Shown here: positions 38,201 to 46,914 of the stretch, piece after piece
Position numbering within the stretch: the stretch's first letter is position 1
Layout: each line of letters begins with the position of its first letter
Assembly: GCA_907163345.1 (NCBI GenBank)
Contig: CAJQUN010001060.1
Span: forward strand, 1 to 64,000
Direction of reading: 5' to 3'
DNA from: Haberlea rhodopensis
Taxonomy: Eukaryota; Streptophyta; Magnoliopsida; Lamiales; Gesneriaceae
Length of the DNA: 64,000 bases
The notes under the pieces: model-generated
Database searches by the model: none
Seen by the model: the letters and a program-made list of their open reading frames with translations, nothing else
What the model was told of the DNA's origin: nothing
Position numbers and translations under genes: made by a program

Positions 38201-39577
38201 ATAGTGCAGATCCCTAGGGAGGATAATCAGGAGGCCGATGAGCTCTCCAAGTGGTCAACATCCCTGGTTCCTTTGTCGCAGAGGGAGTACATATTTCAGA
38301 CAGAGTTGATTCCGGCAGCTCGGCCCGTCACCGAGGCCCCCGAGGTGTTGGGTTGGATGGCCCCGATTTTGAACTACTTGAAAAAGCTGGAAGTACCCGC
38401 TGATAAGAACCAAGCCCGACGGTTAAAGAGGCACGCATTCCGTTTTGTTCTGATAGAGGATGTGTTATATAAGAGGTCATTTGCCGGACCCCTCCTCCGA
38501 TGTCTCAACTCGGAAGAAGCAGAATATGTGCTCAGAGAAATTCACGAGGGATGCTGCGGGGACCATCTCGGGGGGTTGGCTCTGGCCAGAAAGACTCTCC
38601 TTGCTGGGTATTTCTGGCCTACCCTGAGGAATGACGCGATCAGGACTGTAGTCACTTGTGAGGGTTGTCAGAGGAACAGTAAGTTCCAGTCAAGGCCAGC
38701 AAACCTCATGAAAGCGGTAACGTCGGCCTGTCCTTTCGATAAATGGGGCCTGGATATCGTGGGACCTTTCCCGGTGGCCCCGAAGCAAAAGAAATTTCTG
38801 TTGGTGGCTGTAGATTATTTCTCGAAATGGGTCGAGGCCGAGCCTTTAGCCAAGATCGCCGAGGAGAATGTGCTGGACTTTCTGTGGAAGAATATAGTTT
38901 GCCGCTTTGGAGTACCCAGGAAATTAATCTCAGACAATGGGAGGCAGTTCCAGGGGCAGAGGTTAATGGCTTGGTGCAAGGAAATGAAGATCGAACAAGC
39001 CTTTACATCAGTAGGTTATCCACAGAGCAACGGGCAGACAGAGGTCACCAACCGATCAATTGTGCAAGCTTTGAAGGCCAGACTGTACGGGGTTGGCAAA
39101 GACTGGGTGGACGAGTTACCAAGTGTGTTGTGGGCTTACAGAACGACAGCTCGCGTCCCAACTGGAGAAACGCCTTTCAGCATGGTATATGGAACGGAGG
39201 CCGTGCTACCAGCTGAGGTTGGAAAGACCTCTGCCAGGGTCCAGGCATATGATGGCGACAATGAGGGAAGCCGGGCTCTGGACCTGGATCTGATCTATGA
39301 GAAACAGGAAAGGGCGGCTATAAGGATGGAGGCTTACCGCAGCAAGATAATCAGGGCCTACAACAAAAGGGTGGTACCCCGAAATTTTCAGGTAGGGGAC
39401 CTCGTCCTCAAAAAGGTCAACCCAGCAGGGGAGGTAAGAAAGCTTGACCCCCGATGGGAGGGACCATACAAAGTAGTCCAGAAGCTGAGTTCCGGGTCGT
39501 ACTACTTGGAGGAGGACGGAGGCCGACGCCTAAAGAGACCTTGGAATGCATATCACCTCAGAAAATATTATTCCTAG
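35288..39577 (+). CDS. gypsy gag-end/pol polyprotein (protease, RT, RNase H x2, integrase)
   Basis: Open for 1429 codons; the first codon, GTG, is simply where the frame was cut and not a true start. A zinc-knuckle-like CIFHQATGHTTQDC lies at residues 51-64, followed by an RG-rich linker. The protease has DTGSS at 222. The reverse transcriptase has KWRMCIDFRNLNKACPKD and YVDD at 595-598. The following RNase H has lost acidic residues (LSATESAVSSVL, LTNSPMG). A second, archaeal-type RNase H starts with YVDGAAN (Asp 872) and includes NNEAEYEA and HSDSQL. The integrase has a zinc region from about 1086, then catalytic Asp 1156, Asp 1216 and Glu 1252 (D-D-35-E). It ends with a C-terminal DPRWEGPYKV segment. 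All catalytic motifs look intact apart from the first RNase H, which is degenerate throughout the Tat lineage. Confidence 0.95.
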   Translation: MEGAQLGRFSHYTPLKVSKEEAVRICEDKQVLQKPAPASVEPSKEAPEKYCIFHQATGHTTQDCHRLDEELEKAIQNSSQFKQLLSRPVPPGDNLPRGRGRGPSWTRGRGGRTNFRPPFRGRGRARGPPRSLNDVNPTRADSPKRGVINMISGGTTDGDSNRARKAVSRRETLSVGGICGAEEEVVVSFGPHDLENICTPHNDALVIRATVANYEVGRVFVDTGSSVNVLFDEAFRQMDLGGYQLEPINTPLFGFAGHTVYPLGQISLPLSLGGKEDRKTRLVTFTIVAASSSYNIILGRPAMNEFRAVASTFHQKIKFPVGKRVGEVRGDQPSSKKCYAETVKLEVKRSRRGGDEGREDRGVQMVQEVQAMRDGEEEIILVPGQPDKTTRVAADLDSVLKHDLSNCLSKHAGIFAWSPTELTGVLPSVAQHRLNVNPEVKVTRQKKRHFGPDKDRIIRAEVKTLLRAGQIREVQFPTWLSNVVLVPKSAGKWRMCIDFRNLNKACPKDCYPLPRIDQLVDSTSGYELLSFMDAYQGYHQIPLAKEDQDKVSFITSDGTFCYVVMPFGLKNAGATYQRLMDKVFENQAGRNIEVYVDDILVKSKSQADLLPDLEETFATLSRFGLKLNPAKCVFGVKSGKFLGFMVTERGIEVNPEKVRAIQEMTSPRSIKEVQKLTGRIASLARFISRSAHRSYPFFRVLRKAKKFAWDDECEEAFSDLKKHLAELPVLVKPEPGERLWIYLSATESAVSSVLIKQDGTDQRPVYYVSHALKGAELRYPEVEKLALALILTARRLRPYFLSHPISVLTNSPMGRIMTQPDVSGRLVKWTIELGEYDVTYQPRSSIKAQALSDFIAEMIEVEAEEPWKVYVDGAANSEGSGVGIVLISPAGEKMKVIIRLDFRASNNEAEYEAILIGLRLAKEVGASRVILHSDSQLATQQVKGNYEAKSEKMIEYLKAIQEMSESFVEWSIVQIPREDNQEADELSKWSTSLVPLSQREYIFQTELIPAARPVTEAPEVLGWMAPILNYLKKLEVPADKNQARRLKRHAFRFVLIEDVLYKRSFAGPLLRCLNSEEAEYVLREIHEGCCGDHLGGLALARKTLLAGYFWPTLRNDAIRTVVTCEGCQRNSKFQSRPANLMKAVTSACPFDKWGLDIVGPFPVAPKQKKFLLVAVDYFSKWVEAEPLAKIAEENVLDFLWKNIVCRFGVPRKLISDNGRQFQGQRLMAWCKEMKIEQAFTSVGYPQSNGQTEVTNRSIVQALKARLYGVGKDWVDELPSVLWAYRTTARVPTGETPFSMVYGTEAVLPAEVGKTSARVQAYDGDNEGSRALDLDLIYEKQERAAIRMEAYRSKIIRAYNKRVVPRNFQVGDLVLKKVNPAGEVRKLDPRWEGPYKVVQKLSSGSYYLEEDGGRRLKRPWNAYHLRKYYS

Positions 39578-39659
39578 GCATTTTGTTGTTATTTCAATTC
39601 AATGTACGAACGCTGTTATTTAATGAATTTTTCCTTTAAACCTCTTGTCCGAAATTAAA

Positions 39660-40736
39660 AATGCAGGTCCGCCCTGCATGCTAAAGCCCAGGTGTATGAG
39701 GCCCTGGCAACAATTAAAAGTGCAGGTCATCCCTGTCACTAAAGCCCAGGTGAATGAGGCCCTGGCAACAATTAAAAGCACAGGTCCGCCCTGCATGCTA
39801 AAGCCCAGGTGTATGAGGCCCTGGCACAAATTAAAAGTGCAGGTCATCCCTGTCACTAAAGCCCAGGTGTATGAGGCCCTGGCACAAATTAAAAGTGCAG
39901 GTCATCCCTGTCACTAAAGCCCAGGTGTATGAGGCCCTGGCAACAATTAAAAGCACAGGTCCGCCCTGCATGCTAAAGCCCAGGTGTATGAGGCCCTGGC
40001 ACAAATTAAAAGTGCAGGTCATCCCTGTCACTAAAGCCCAGGTGTATGAGGCCCTGGCACAAATTAAAAGTGCAGGTCATCCCTGTCACTAAAGCCCAGG
40101 TGTATGAGGCCCTGGCAACAATTAAAAGCACAGGTCCGCCCTGCATGCTAAAGCCCAGGTGTATGAGGCCCTGGCACAAATTAAAAGTGCAGGTCATCCC
40201 TGTCACTAAAGCCCAGGTGTATGAGGCCCTGGCAACAATTAAAAGCACAGGTCCGCCCTGCATGCTAAAGCCCAGGTGTATGAGGCCCTGGCACAAATTA
40301 AAAGTGCAGGTCATCCCTGTCACTAAAGCCCAGGTGTATGAGGCCCTGGCACAAATTAAAAGTGCAGGTCATCCCTGTCACTAAAGCCCAGGTGTATGAG
40401 GCCCTGGCACAAATTAAAAGTGCAGGTCATCCCTGTCACTAAAGCCCAGGTGTATGAGGCCCTGGCAACAATTAAAAGCACAGGTCCGCCCTGCATGCTA
40501 AAGCCCAGGTGTATGAGGCCCTGGCACAAATTAAAAGTGCAGGTCATCCCTGTCACTAAAGCCCAGGTGTATGAGGCCCTGGCACAAATTAAAAGTGCAG
40601 GTCATCCCTGTCACTAAAGCCCAGGTGTATGAGGCCCTGGCACCAATTAAAAGCACAGGTCCGCCCTGCATGCTAAAGCCCAGGTGTATGAGGCCCTGGC
40701 ACCAATTTAAAGTGCAGGTCCTCTTTGCCTCATAAA
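39660..40736 (+). repeat. Tandem array of alternating 58- and 59-bp units
   Basis: Eighteen units and one worn unit follow pol. They share AAAGCCCAGGTGTATGAGGC and CCTGGCA. Two types differ at the start: type A has CAGGTCCGCCCTGCATGC (59 bp) and type B has CAGGTCATCCCTGTCAC (58 bp). The order is A B A B B A B B A B A B B B A B B A. An A plus a B makes 117 bp, a multiple of three, so false open frames appear on both strands. Near-identity of units implies recent amplification. Confidence 0.93.
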
Positions 40737-41106
40737 GCTCGGGTGTAGGAGCGCGGGTCAGGAGGACATCATCTGCTTGGAAATAATTATTCCCTGAGAT
40801 CGGGTCGGATTGATCCTTTGTGCATCTTGGAGTATGTGGATTAACAGGTTAGCACTGTTTTAAGATTTAATTTTGTTAGAATTATGTTAGTCGCGGTTAC
40901 ACGAAGGCGCTATGCGGCATCCAGTTCTGCCCGGGGAATTATGTTTAAGTTGTATTGTTTGGATCAATCCCAATGTGAAATCACGGGTTGGCTCGGCTGA
41001 TATAAGGGGTCGGGACGCTCGTAAAATTGCGAGAAACCGATTCCTAACAAGTCAAGGCAATCAAAATTCAAAATGACTTCAGTACAAAGGGGTGCCTCCG
41101 AGGCAC

Positions 41107-41109
<3 letters not shown>

Positions 41110-41145
<36 letters not shown>
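41110..41145. repeat. Poly-A tract (36 A)
   Basis: An uninterrupted run of A on the plus strand, just 3' of the antisense gene's stop codon. A second run of 31 A (41701-41731) lies in that gene's second intron, where the transcript reads as poly-U. Their lengths are prone to sequencing error. Confidence 0.9.
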
Positions 41146-41148
<3 letters not shown>

Positions 41149-41178
41149 ATACAACGGTTAAGTCAAAAGCAGTTCAGA

Positions 41179-41696
41179 CTACTTGATGAAGTCGGGGGGG
41201 ATGCTGGCAATGATGGCATTAAGGTCCAGGAAGTCGTCAGGGTCCTGGTCACTGGGCGGGAAGCCCTGGGCTTTGAACTGGCCCTTGCACCCCTCGAAGC
41301 CGAGGTCCAGAAACTTAAAAGCCTTGGAGGCCAGCATGCTCGTAAATTCCTCCGACTTAATAAAGGCTTCGCGTCGGTCTGATTCACCTGCTACATAGGA
41401 CTCCAACTCGGACCTAACCTTTTCAAACTCAGCCCCGACATGGGAAAGTTCTCGCTCCTTCCCGGCCAGAGCAACACGGAGCTGTTCTGCCTCCGCTCGA
41501 AGTCGGGTCATCGAGGCCCTATAAGACTCCAGTTCGGCAGCGTCCGCCTCGGATTTAGCTCTAGCATTCTCAGCTTCTGACTTTGCCTCCCGAGCTGTTT
41601 TCTTTGCGTCTCTTGCTGATTGGCCGTAGTTTGCACCCCGGCGAAGGCTCTCGCACATCATCACTAGGCCCTGCAGAGAAAAGGGGGAGAGGGACT

Positions 41697-41733
<37 letters not shown>

Positions 41734-43203
41734 TACTGATAGGGCCCGGGATACACCTTCCTCTGCTAGGGGTTTCCACCTCAGCTCGGACAAGACTTGC
41801 TGATCAGCGGAGGAGGTCAGACACTCGACAATCCGGGCGGACAGACCTGAAGGGGCAGAGTTGATAAGGCTGACATCTCGGGTATAACCCACTGGTACCC
41901 CTGGTGAACCCGGGTCGGCAGGAGCGACTGATAGATGACTGGGGGGGGAAGCAGGTGGGGTGTCGATCTCATGAATAACCGGGGAGGTAGCCACCTCTTC
42001 CCGCGTCCGGACCCTAGCTGCACCTCCGTCCCTTTTTCTTTTCCTCAGGCCTGTCTCCAACCCAACCTCCTCGGCGCGAGGAGGGCTGGCCACTGGAAAC
42101 GGGTGGTTTGGGGGAGCATCGGGCGCACTGGGGGGTTGGCTCGAAGGGCCCGCCCCGGCCGCACCTTTCCCGGCCTTTTTCTGAGACGCCATGGTGGACA
42201 GTAGCTGCTGGAGAGACATGTTATCTACAAGACAAAAGATTCAGCTCAGACAAAAATAAAAAATAATAACTATAAATGTATATATTTAAATATCATAAGC
42301 GGGGCCGGGGAGGAAGAACGTACCACCAGGGACGTCTGGATAGGAGCTCAGCCCAAAACGCCTGAGTACGTCCTCCCTGATTAGGGCAGCTGAATCAAAA
42401 CGCCGACCCCCAAGGGTTGAGATAACCGTTTGGAAGAACACGTCATCTTTATATTTTTTGGGCAGAGGTCGAGGGGTAGGTAGGGTATCTCGCCAGGCCA
42501 TTGGACAAGCCCAGCCTCGTGGTGGTTTGACAAAAAAGAAGCTCTGTTTCCATCCCTTACGGGAGCTCGGGATGTTGTTTAGAAATTTGTAAAAGGTCCG
42601 GGCACCAAAGTAAAACGCCCCGGGAGAGGGGGTTTTCTTAACTTGGAAAAAATAATTAAGAAGGGTAGGGGAGAAAGGCAGACCCAAGGATCGGAAGAGG
42701 GCAATGACAGATACTAGGCTCTGGTAGGAATTGGGGGTGAGCTGGCTCAGAGAGACGCAGTGATAGTGGGAGAACTCCTGGAAGGGAAGGGGGATAGGAA
42801 AGCGGAGTCCGCTTTTAAGCTGCTCGAGGAAGAAGGGAAAGTACTCGGGCGGGGGGAGGTGCGGACGCTCACCAGCCCTAGGGACCCGTACGTCGTGATC
42901 TGGGGGGATAAACCACGTGCGGAGAAGGTGCTCGGCCTCAGGGGAAACACACGAGTCGAGGATCTCGTACCAAGGAAGTCCGGCCTGGGCCAGGCTCCTC
43001 GGGTCGAGAACCTCGAAGGTGGGGAGACTAGGGTCAAATACCCTAGGAGGGACTTGTCGGAGGGGCACCACCTCGGGAATGTCCCCCTCAGGAGCATCTG
43101 ACCTCCGACCCGAGGGACTGGGTAGATCAGACCCCTCGGCCTCCTCGTCCCCCCCTCGAAAGAGGGCACCGGAAGTGGAAGAAGTAGAGTGCGACATTAA
43201 CAC
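41179..43203 (-). CDS. Antisense three-exon gene inside the gypsy element
   Basis: Minus-strand gene between pol and the 3' LTR. Exon 1 is 42324-43203 (start MLMSHSTSS), exon 2 is 41737-42224, exon 3 is 41179-41670. The introns are 99 bp (GTACGT...TTGTAG) and 66 bp (GTAAGT, then a T tract, then TCTCTGCAG). The exons total 1860 nt, exactly 619 codons plus stop. Exon 1 has FFLEQLKSGLRFPIPLPF, a run like FRSLGLPFSPTLLNYFFQV, and KGWKQSFFFV, which resemble the 'putative gypsy-type transposon' protein domain of plants. Exon 2 is Pro/Ser-rich with a basic RKRKRD stretch, a possible nuclear signal. Exon 3 is a heptad-rich coiled coil (AKSEAENARAKSEADAAELE). The function of such antisense proteins is not known to me. 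Confidence 0.85.
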
Positions 43204-43294
43204 AAAGGAAGGCAGAGCTGACTTACAGGGTTTTTGGGAGAGGCAATTGATCCGACCTAGAGCGCAAATGGGGGAAAATGACTCGAGAGCCTCA

Positions 43295-43302
43295 ATTTAT
43301 AG
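43295..43302 (-). promoter_or_regulatory. TATA box of the antisense gene
   Basis: On the minus strand TCTATAAATTGAGG lies about 95 bp upstream of the antisense start codon at 43203. It is a good plant TATA context at a plausible distance. It suggests the gene has its own promoter rather than relying on the LTR. Confidence 0.6.
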
Positions 43303-43550
43303 AAGATGTGGCTCGTGGGCCGAGGAAAGCCTGGCCCAAACCAACGATGCAGATGAAGGGAGATGAACGGTCGGAGCATCAGATACGGGCACGTGGCCTG
43401 ACGGCTTACTAGGGTTTGGTACGGGATAGCTGTCACCCCGAGGCCAGAAGTTGTCTAGTCAAAGGACCGGGGGTCAAGAACCAATAAAGTTCGCCACAAG
43501 CCCATTAGTCGAGGCAGCGCTGCACTAGCTCGACTAGAGGGGGATACTGA

Positions 43551-44374
43551 TGATATCCCTGGTTCTGGAGGCCCAGTAGGTCTTGAGGGTCCGAACTTTA
43601 TTTGGGCCATCAGTGGGGGGCCCATTTAGTCAACAAAGAAAGTTCACTGCCCATCCCGGGTTATCCTTGTCGAGCTCTCCGCCCGACCCGGCCCTACCAA
43701 GCTTATTGCGGCGCGATCACCTCTGTCCAGCAGCCACTATCGTTTCCGAGCCGGGGTGGCGAGGAAGTACACCAAGAGGCCGGGGAGGTCCGCCATGGAG
43801 CATGCCGCCCAAGCTGAGGCGCGGCCCCTCATCAAAGCAGGACGGCCTATCTTTAGCAAGGCAGCCGGGCTGTGGCGCGGTTTCCTCAATAGGTCGGGAC
43901 GGGCAGTCATTGGACATGATAGGCTAGCTGGGACCACCTAGGGTGGTCCTGTGTACCGGGACTAGGGTTGCAGGAATCGGACACCTATTAAAGCAAAAGC
44001 TGGACCTGCTAACCAATCAAAGGGCGGCCAAGCACTGCAGATACGAAAAGCATATTCGCGGACACAGAGAATCACCAGAGCAAAAGGATCGTACGAAGTA
44101 GGCAACAGATGTAGATGGTCCCCCATCTGTGGTCCCCCCTCGGTTTCAGATATTGTCTCCAGAATCCCCGGCAGACCAGAACCCTTGGCATCCCCCCCCC
44201 CCTATAAAAGGGAGAGAGCCTTCCTCTAAGAAAGGATCCAATCATCGGAGATCCAGGAAGAAAAACGAGAGGATCCTCCGGATTCCGGCCCCAATTGCGA
44301 CTCCGCAAAACAACACATACTTTCCCATACATAAATTCATTTGTTACCAACGCGAACCAAAAGGAGGGGTAACA
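43551..44374 (+). repeat. 3' LTR of the gypsy element
   Basis: Nearly identical to 33470-34294. It is preceded by a purine-rich tract (AGAGGGGGA, about 43535-43544) and followed by the target duplication ACTAT. Confidence 0.95.
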
Positions 44375-44764
44375 ACTATAAATAGATTCCACGTACTAGC
44401 AGATTATATTTACTAATTCATGAAATACATCATTTTGTTTATGCAGAGCAATATCTTTGTCTTGAGAGTGAATTCGCAAGTGTATTTATTTTAATTATTA
44501 AGGAAAAAAGAAATTGCAGGAGATCACGCAGCCTGTCAAATTGAATGATTTATATATAAAAAGTGAAAAAAAAAAAATCCGAATGAAAATCTGGAGTCAA
44601 ACTTTAAAGTATGGCTGTATGCAGAATTATCTGTCTAAGGTCAAATTATTTGTTATTTAAGCTACATTTTTCCGTGTATAAAAACATGCAAAATATACCA
44701 GTATCTGGAAATTAAAAATAAGCCAAAAAAGACAAGATGAAGTGCACTTTTAGCAGACACTCAC

Positions 44765-44846
44765 CACTAACTGCGAGTGGAGCAACCACTGAATGAGGAA
44801 TTTCTCGAACCTTTTCATTTTCCAATTGCAGGTGTATGACAGAGTC
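44765..44846 (-). pseudogene. Possible captured exon inside the CACTA element
   Basis: A minus-strand segment bounded by a CTAG acceptor and a GTGAGT donor reads DSVIHLQLENEKVREIPHSV and on to APLAVSG without stops. Its source gene is not recognised. It is on the same strand as the exon-like segments at 33325-33414 and 45291-45393. Confidence 0.4.
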
Positions 44847-45290
44847 CTAGCATAAGATACACAAGGCATGAGATTTTCACACATCCATATCAGAATAGCC
44901 TAGTTATATGAGAAGAAAACCAATTTGACTATTCAAATCTCAATATCAGAACAGTTCAACAATAGTGTTAATGAGTCTGATACCTGACTTTAATTACACT
45001 AAAAAAGCTGCACTAAGACAGATCAAATTATCAGTCAACCTCTGCTCATAGCTTGGATCCCGGTAGATCCAGTACCACTAAAATCAATATTATAATTCAA
45101 CCGAAAACTTTATCTGGAAAGTTAAATAATTATCAGATAGAGCCAACCAAAAAACATCCAAAAATATATGGCAACTACAGTCAACGAATGAATCAAGCAA
45201 TAAACAAGCCATAACGAAATAAACTATCGGAATAAGCAGTCTAATAGTAGGATTCGAAACAAATGCTAGAGCTTTAGCATAATTGATACC

Positions 45291-45393
45291 GTGAGAGCCT
45301 CTTTGATGGTGATCGGAGCATTTGGCGACAACGCAAAGCTTCGAGATCAGAGCTCCGGATCTGGCACGCAATTGAGGAATCGAGAATTAAAAC
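45291..45393 (-). pseudogene. Possible captured 5' exon inside the CACTA element
   Basis: A GC-richer minus-strand stretch ends at a GTATCA donor and includes an ATG reading MLRSPSKRLSR up to the donor. Another exon-like piece with a GTAAGC donor lies further upstream at about 45545-45610. Together with 44765-44846 and 33325-33414 they would form a multi-exon minus-strand unit in the CACTA element. The identity of the parent gene is unknown. Confidence 0.35.
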
Positions 45394-45809
45394 AACGGCT
45401 TCAGCTAGAACCTCCTAGATATGAAGCATCAGAGAGAAATGAATCCAACAGAAACAAAATAGGGATCTATAGCAATTGTACTACAAGAAATCTGAGTTGT
45501 GAAATGAAATAAGAAATCAATAAAAACAAAAAAATAGATGGAGCTTACCAGAAGCGAGAGATCTGCATATTTGAAAAACGAAGAGATGGAGAAGCATGAA
45601 CCGTAGAAGATGAAGAAGGAGAGAACAAATAAACCTAAAAAAGTTATTGTTTGAGAGAAAAGAGCGGTATCTCAATTATTTAAGAAAAGAACTAAAAACA
45701 GATATTACCGCTCAAATGTATCAAGCGTCACAATTGAAAGGTTTTGATATGGTTATATAATAGTGTTACAATAAAAGAGTTAGATTAGGGTATTTTTTTA
45801 GTAGTGTTT

Positions 45810-46497
45810 TTTAAGTTGACAAATGAAATATTGGATATATTTTCTTCTTTATTTTGATACTGATCAATTTCATAATCATAATTCAATTATAAAAATAAAT
45901 CATTATGTAAAACAGAGTTATGTAAAATTATATCAATACAACAAAAATAAATATTACCAAATATTTTGTTTATGATAGCTTCTGGCCTTGGCCTTGTATT
46001 GTCAAGTATTTAGACAAACATCGTGTTCTTGCTTACAAATTGATATAAAGAGCTTAGAAAATAGAGAGCTTAGATATTGAGAGCAATGCGAGGATAAAAT
46101 TCCAACCAAAACTTCCCTTATATAATAAACTGATTTTTTAAGAAACAATAAAAACAACTGACAATGGTCATTTTTTTGTCCGTTTGCATTTGGCGATCGT
46201 CGGCAAATACCAGCCTCTCGATCGTCAAATCATTTAACTATAAAAAAAATGACAGCCTCTCGATCGTCAAATCATTTAACTACAAAAAAAATGACAGCAG
46301 GCTTTGCTGATTGATCGACTGACATTTGCTGATCGATCGCCCTGGCACGACCCGTGGGCCTATATCCGTGGCCCAGCATGACATGTTACTGTAGAAAAAA
46401 TGGGTCATGCTTGCATGACCTTTGTCTTGCCGGGCCTTGTGTCGGTCGACATATTTGCCATAACTATAATGCATTTACAACAATAATAATTGCTCTT
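45810..46497 (-). mobile_element. Distal end region of the interrupted hAT element
   Basis: The sequence beyond the CACTA element should be the 5' side of the hAT element. It contains GGCACGACCCGTGGGCC and GCCGGGCCTTGT words that echo GGCACGGCCCGT and GGCCTGGCATGGCC near 25380-25420 at the other end, as hAT subterminal repeats do. Candidate termini are TAGAGCAA at 25293 and TTGCTCTT at 46490-46497, but no 8-bp duplication supports them. A tandem repeat of about 47 bp (CTCTCGATCGTCAAATCATT) lies at 46212-46305. Confidence 0.45.
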
Positions 46498-46914
46498 GCA
46501 ATATCATAACATTTTATTTTATACTTTTATCTATCTAAATGTCTTAAATAATTTTTTTATAAAGACAAAAATGGTCAAAAATTATGCTGATTACTTCAAA
46601 CGCGCCATGATTTGACATAAAAAATAGAAAGAAAACTTTTAACAAAGATCCACCTCGATCAAACCCTCCATTCCCCAAAAAAACGAGTCCATGACTCCGT
46701 AAGCACTTAACCACTTAAAAAAGGCAACTTTTTCTTGATCCTTTTCATTTCGTTGTCAATCTCTTCGTTTTATGGGCGATGGATGTTGAGATTCGGAAGT
46801 GAAAATAGGTTTTAGTTGTTTTTTTGTTGCATAAATTTTGCTACTCTCCTTTCCGAGAACAAGTTTTTACATGTAGCGGTGAATCCAAGAACCGAGGCAA
46901 TAAAAGGAAAGACT
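46498..46914. other. Intergenic DNA, possible 5' flank of the LUX-like pseudogene
   Basis: No coding signal. The part from about 46600 may be the promoter and leader copied with the GARP gene that follows. Confidence 0.4.

Larger units (their letters stand above)
33470..44374 (+). mobile_element. Ty3/gypsy retrotransposon, Tat-type, very young
   Basis: A complete 10.9-kb element in plus orientation, flanked by a 5-bp target duplication ACTAT (33465-33469 and 44375-44379). LTRs of 825 and 824 bp begin TGATATCC and end GGTAACA. I find one substitution (33653 T against 43734 C) and one extra C in a C run. Order: 5' LTR, primer site, gag, protease, reverse transcriptase, a degenerate RNase H, a second archaeal-type RNase H, integrase, tandem array, antisense gene, purine tract, 3' LTR. 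The dual RNase H and the antisense gene downstream of pol fit the Tat lineage. Gag has two frameshifts, so this copy may not be autonomous. Confidence 0.95.
32143..45806. mobile_element. CACTA (En/Spm) element, non-autonomous, host to a gypsy element
   Basis: The terminal inverted repeats are CACTACTAGAAAAATCG at the left and its inverse ending TTTTTTTAGTAGTG at the right. A 3-bp duplication TTT flanks it (32140-32142 and 45807-45809), the CACTA hallmark. Subterminal GTGACGCTT/AAGCGTCAC repeats are dense at the left and occur once near the right end (about 45725). Without the gypsy insertion the element is about 2.75 kb. No TNP2 transposase or TNPA-like protein is visible. It contains several minus-strand exon-like pieces that look captured. 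It interrupts the hAT transposase remnant upstream of its zinc finger. Confidence 0.85.

Noticed and set aside
39620..40617. Open frames of 66-112 codons on both strands over the repeat array
   Set aside because: They are produced by the tandem units (117 bp per pair keeps frame) and have no independent support as proteins.
39660..40736. CRISPR-like array
   Set aside because: The host is a plant. The units are contiguous with no unique spacers, and they lie in a retrotransposon 3' region.
41701..41731. Poly-A tail of a retrogene or LINE
   Set aside because: It sits within an intron of the antisense gene inside a bounded LTR element, with no target duplication next to it.
25293..46497. Firm termini for the outer hAT element
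   Set aside because: TAGAGCAA and TTGCTCTT are candidates, but no 8-bp target duplication supports them, so the ends are left open.
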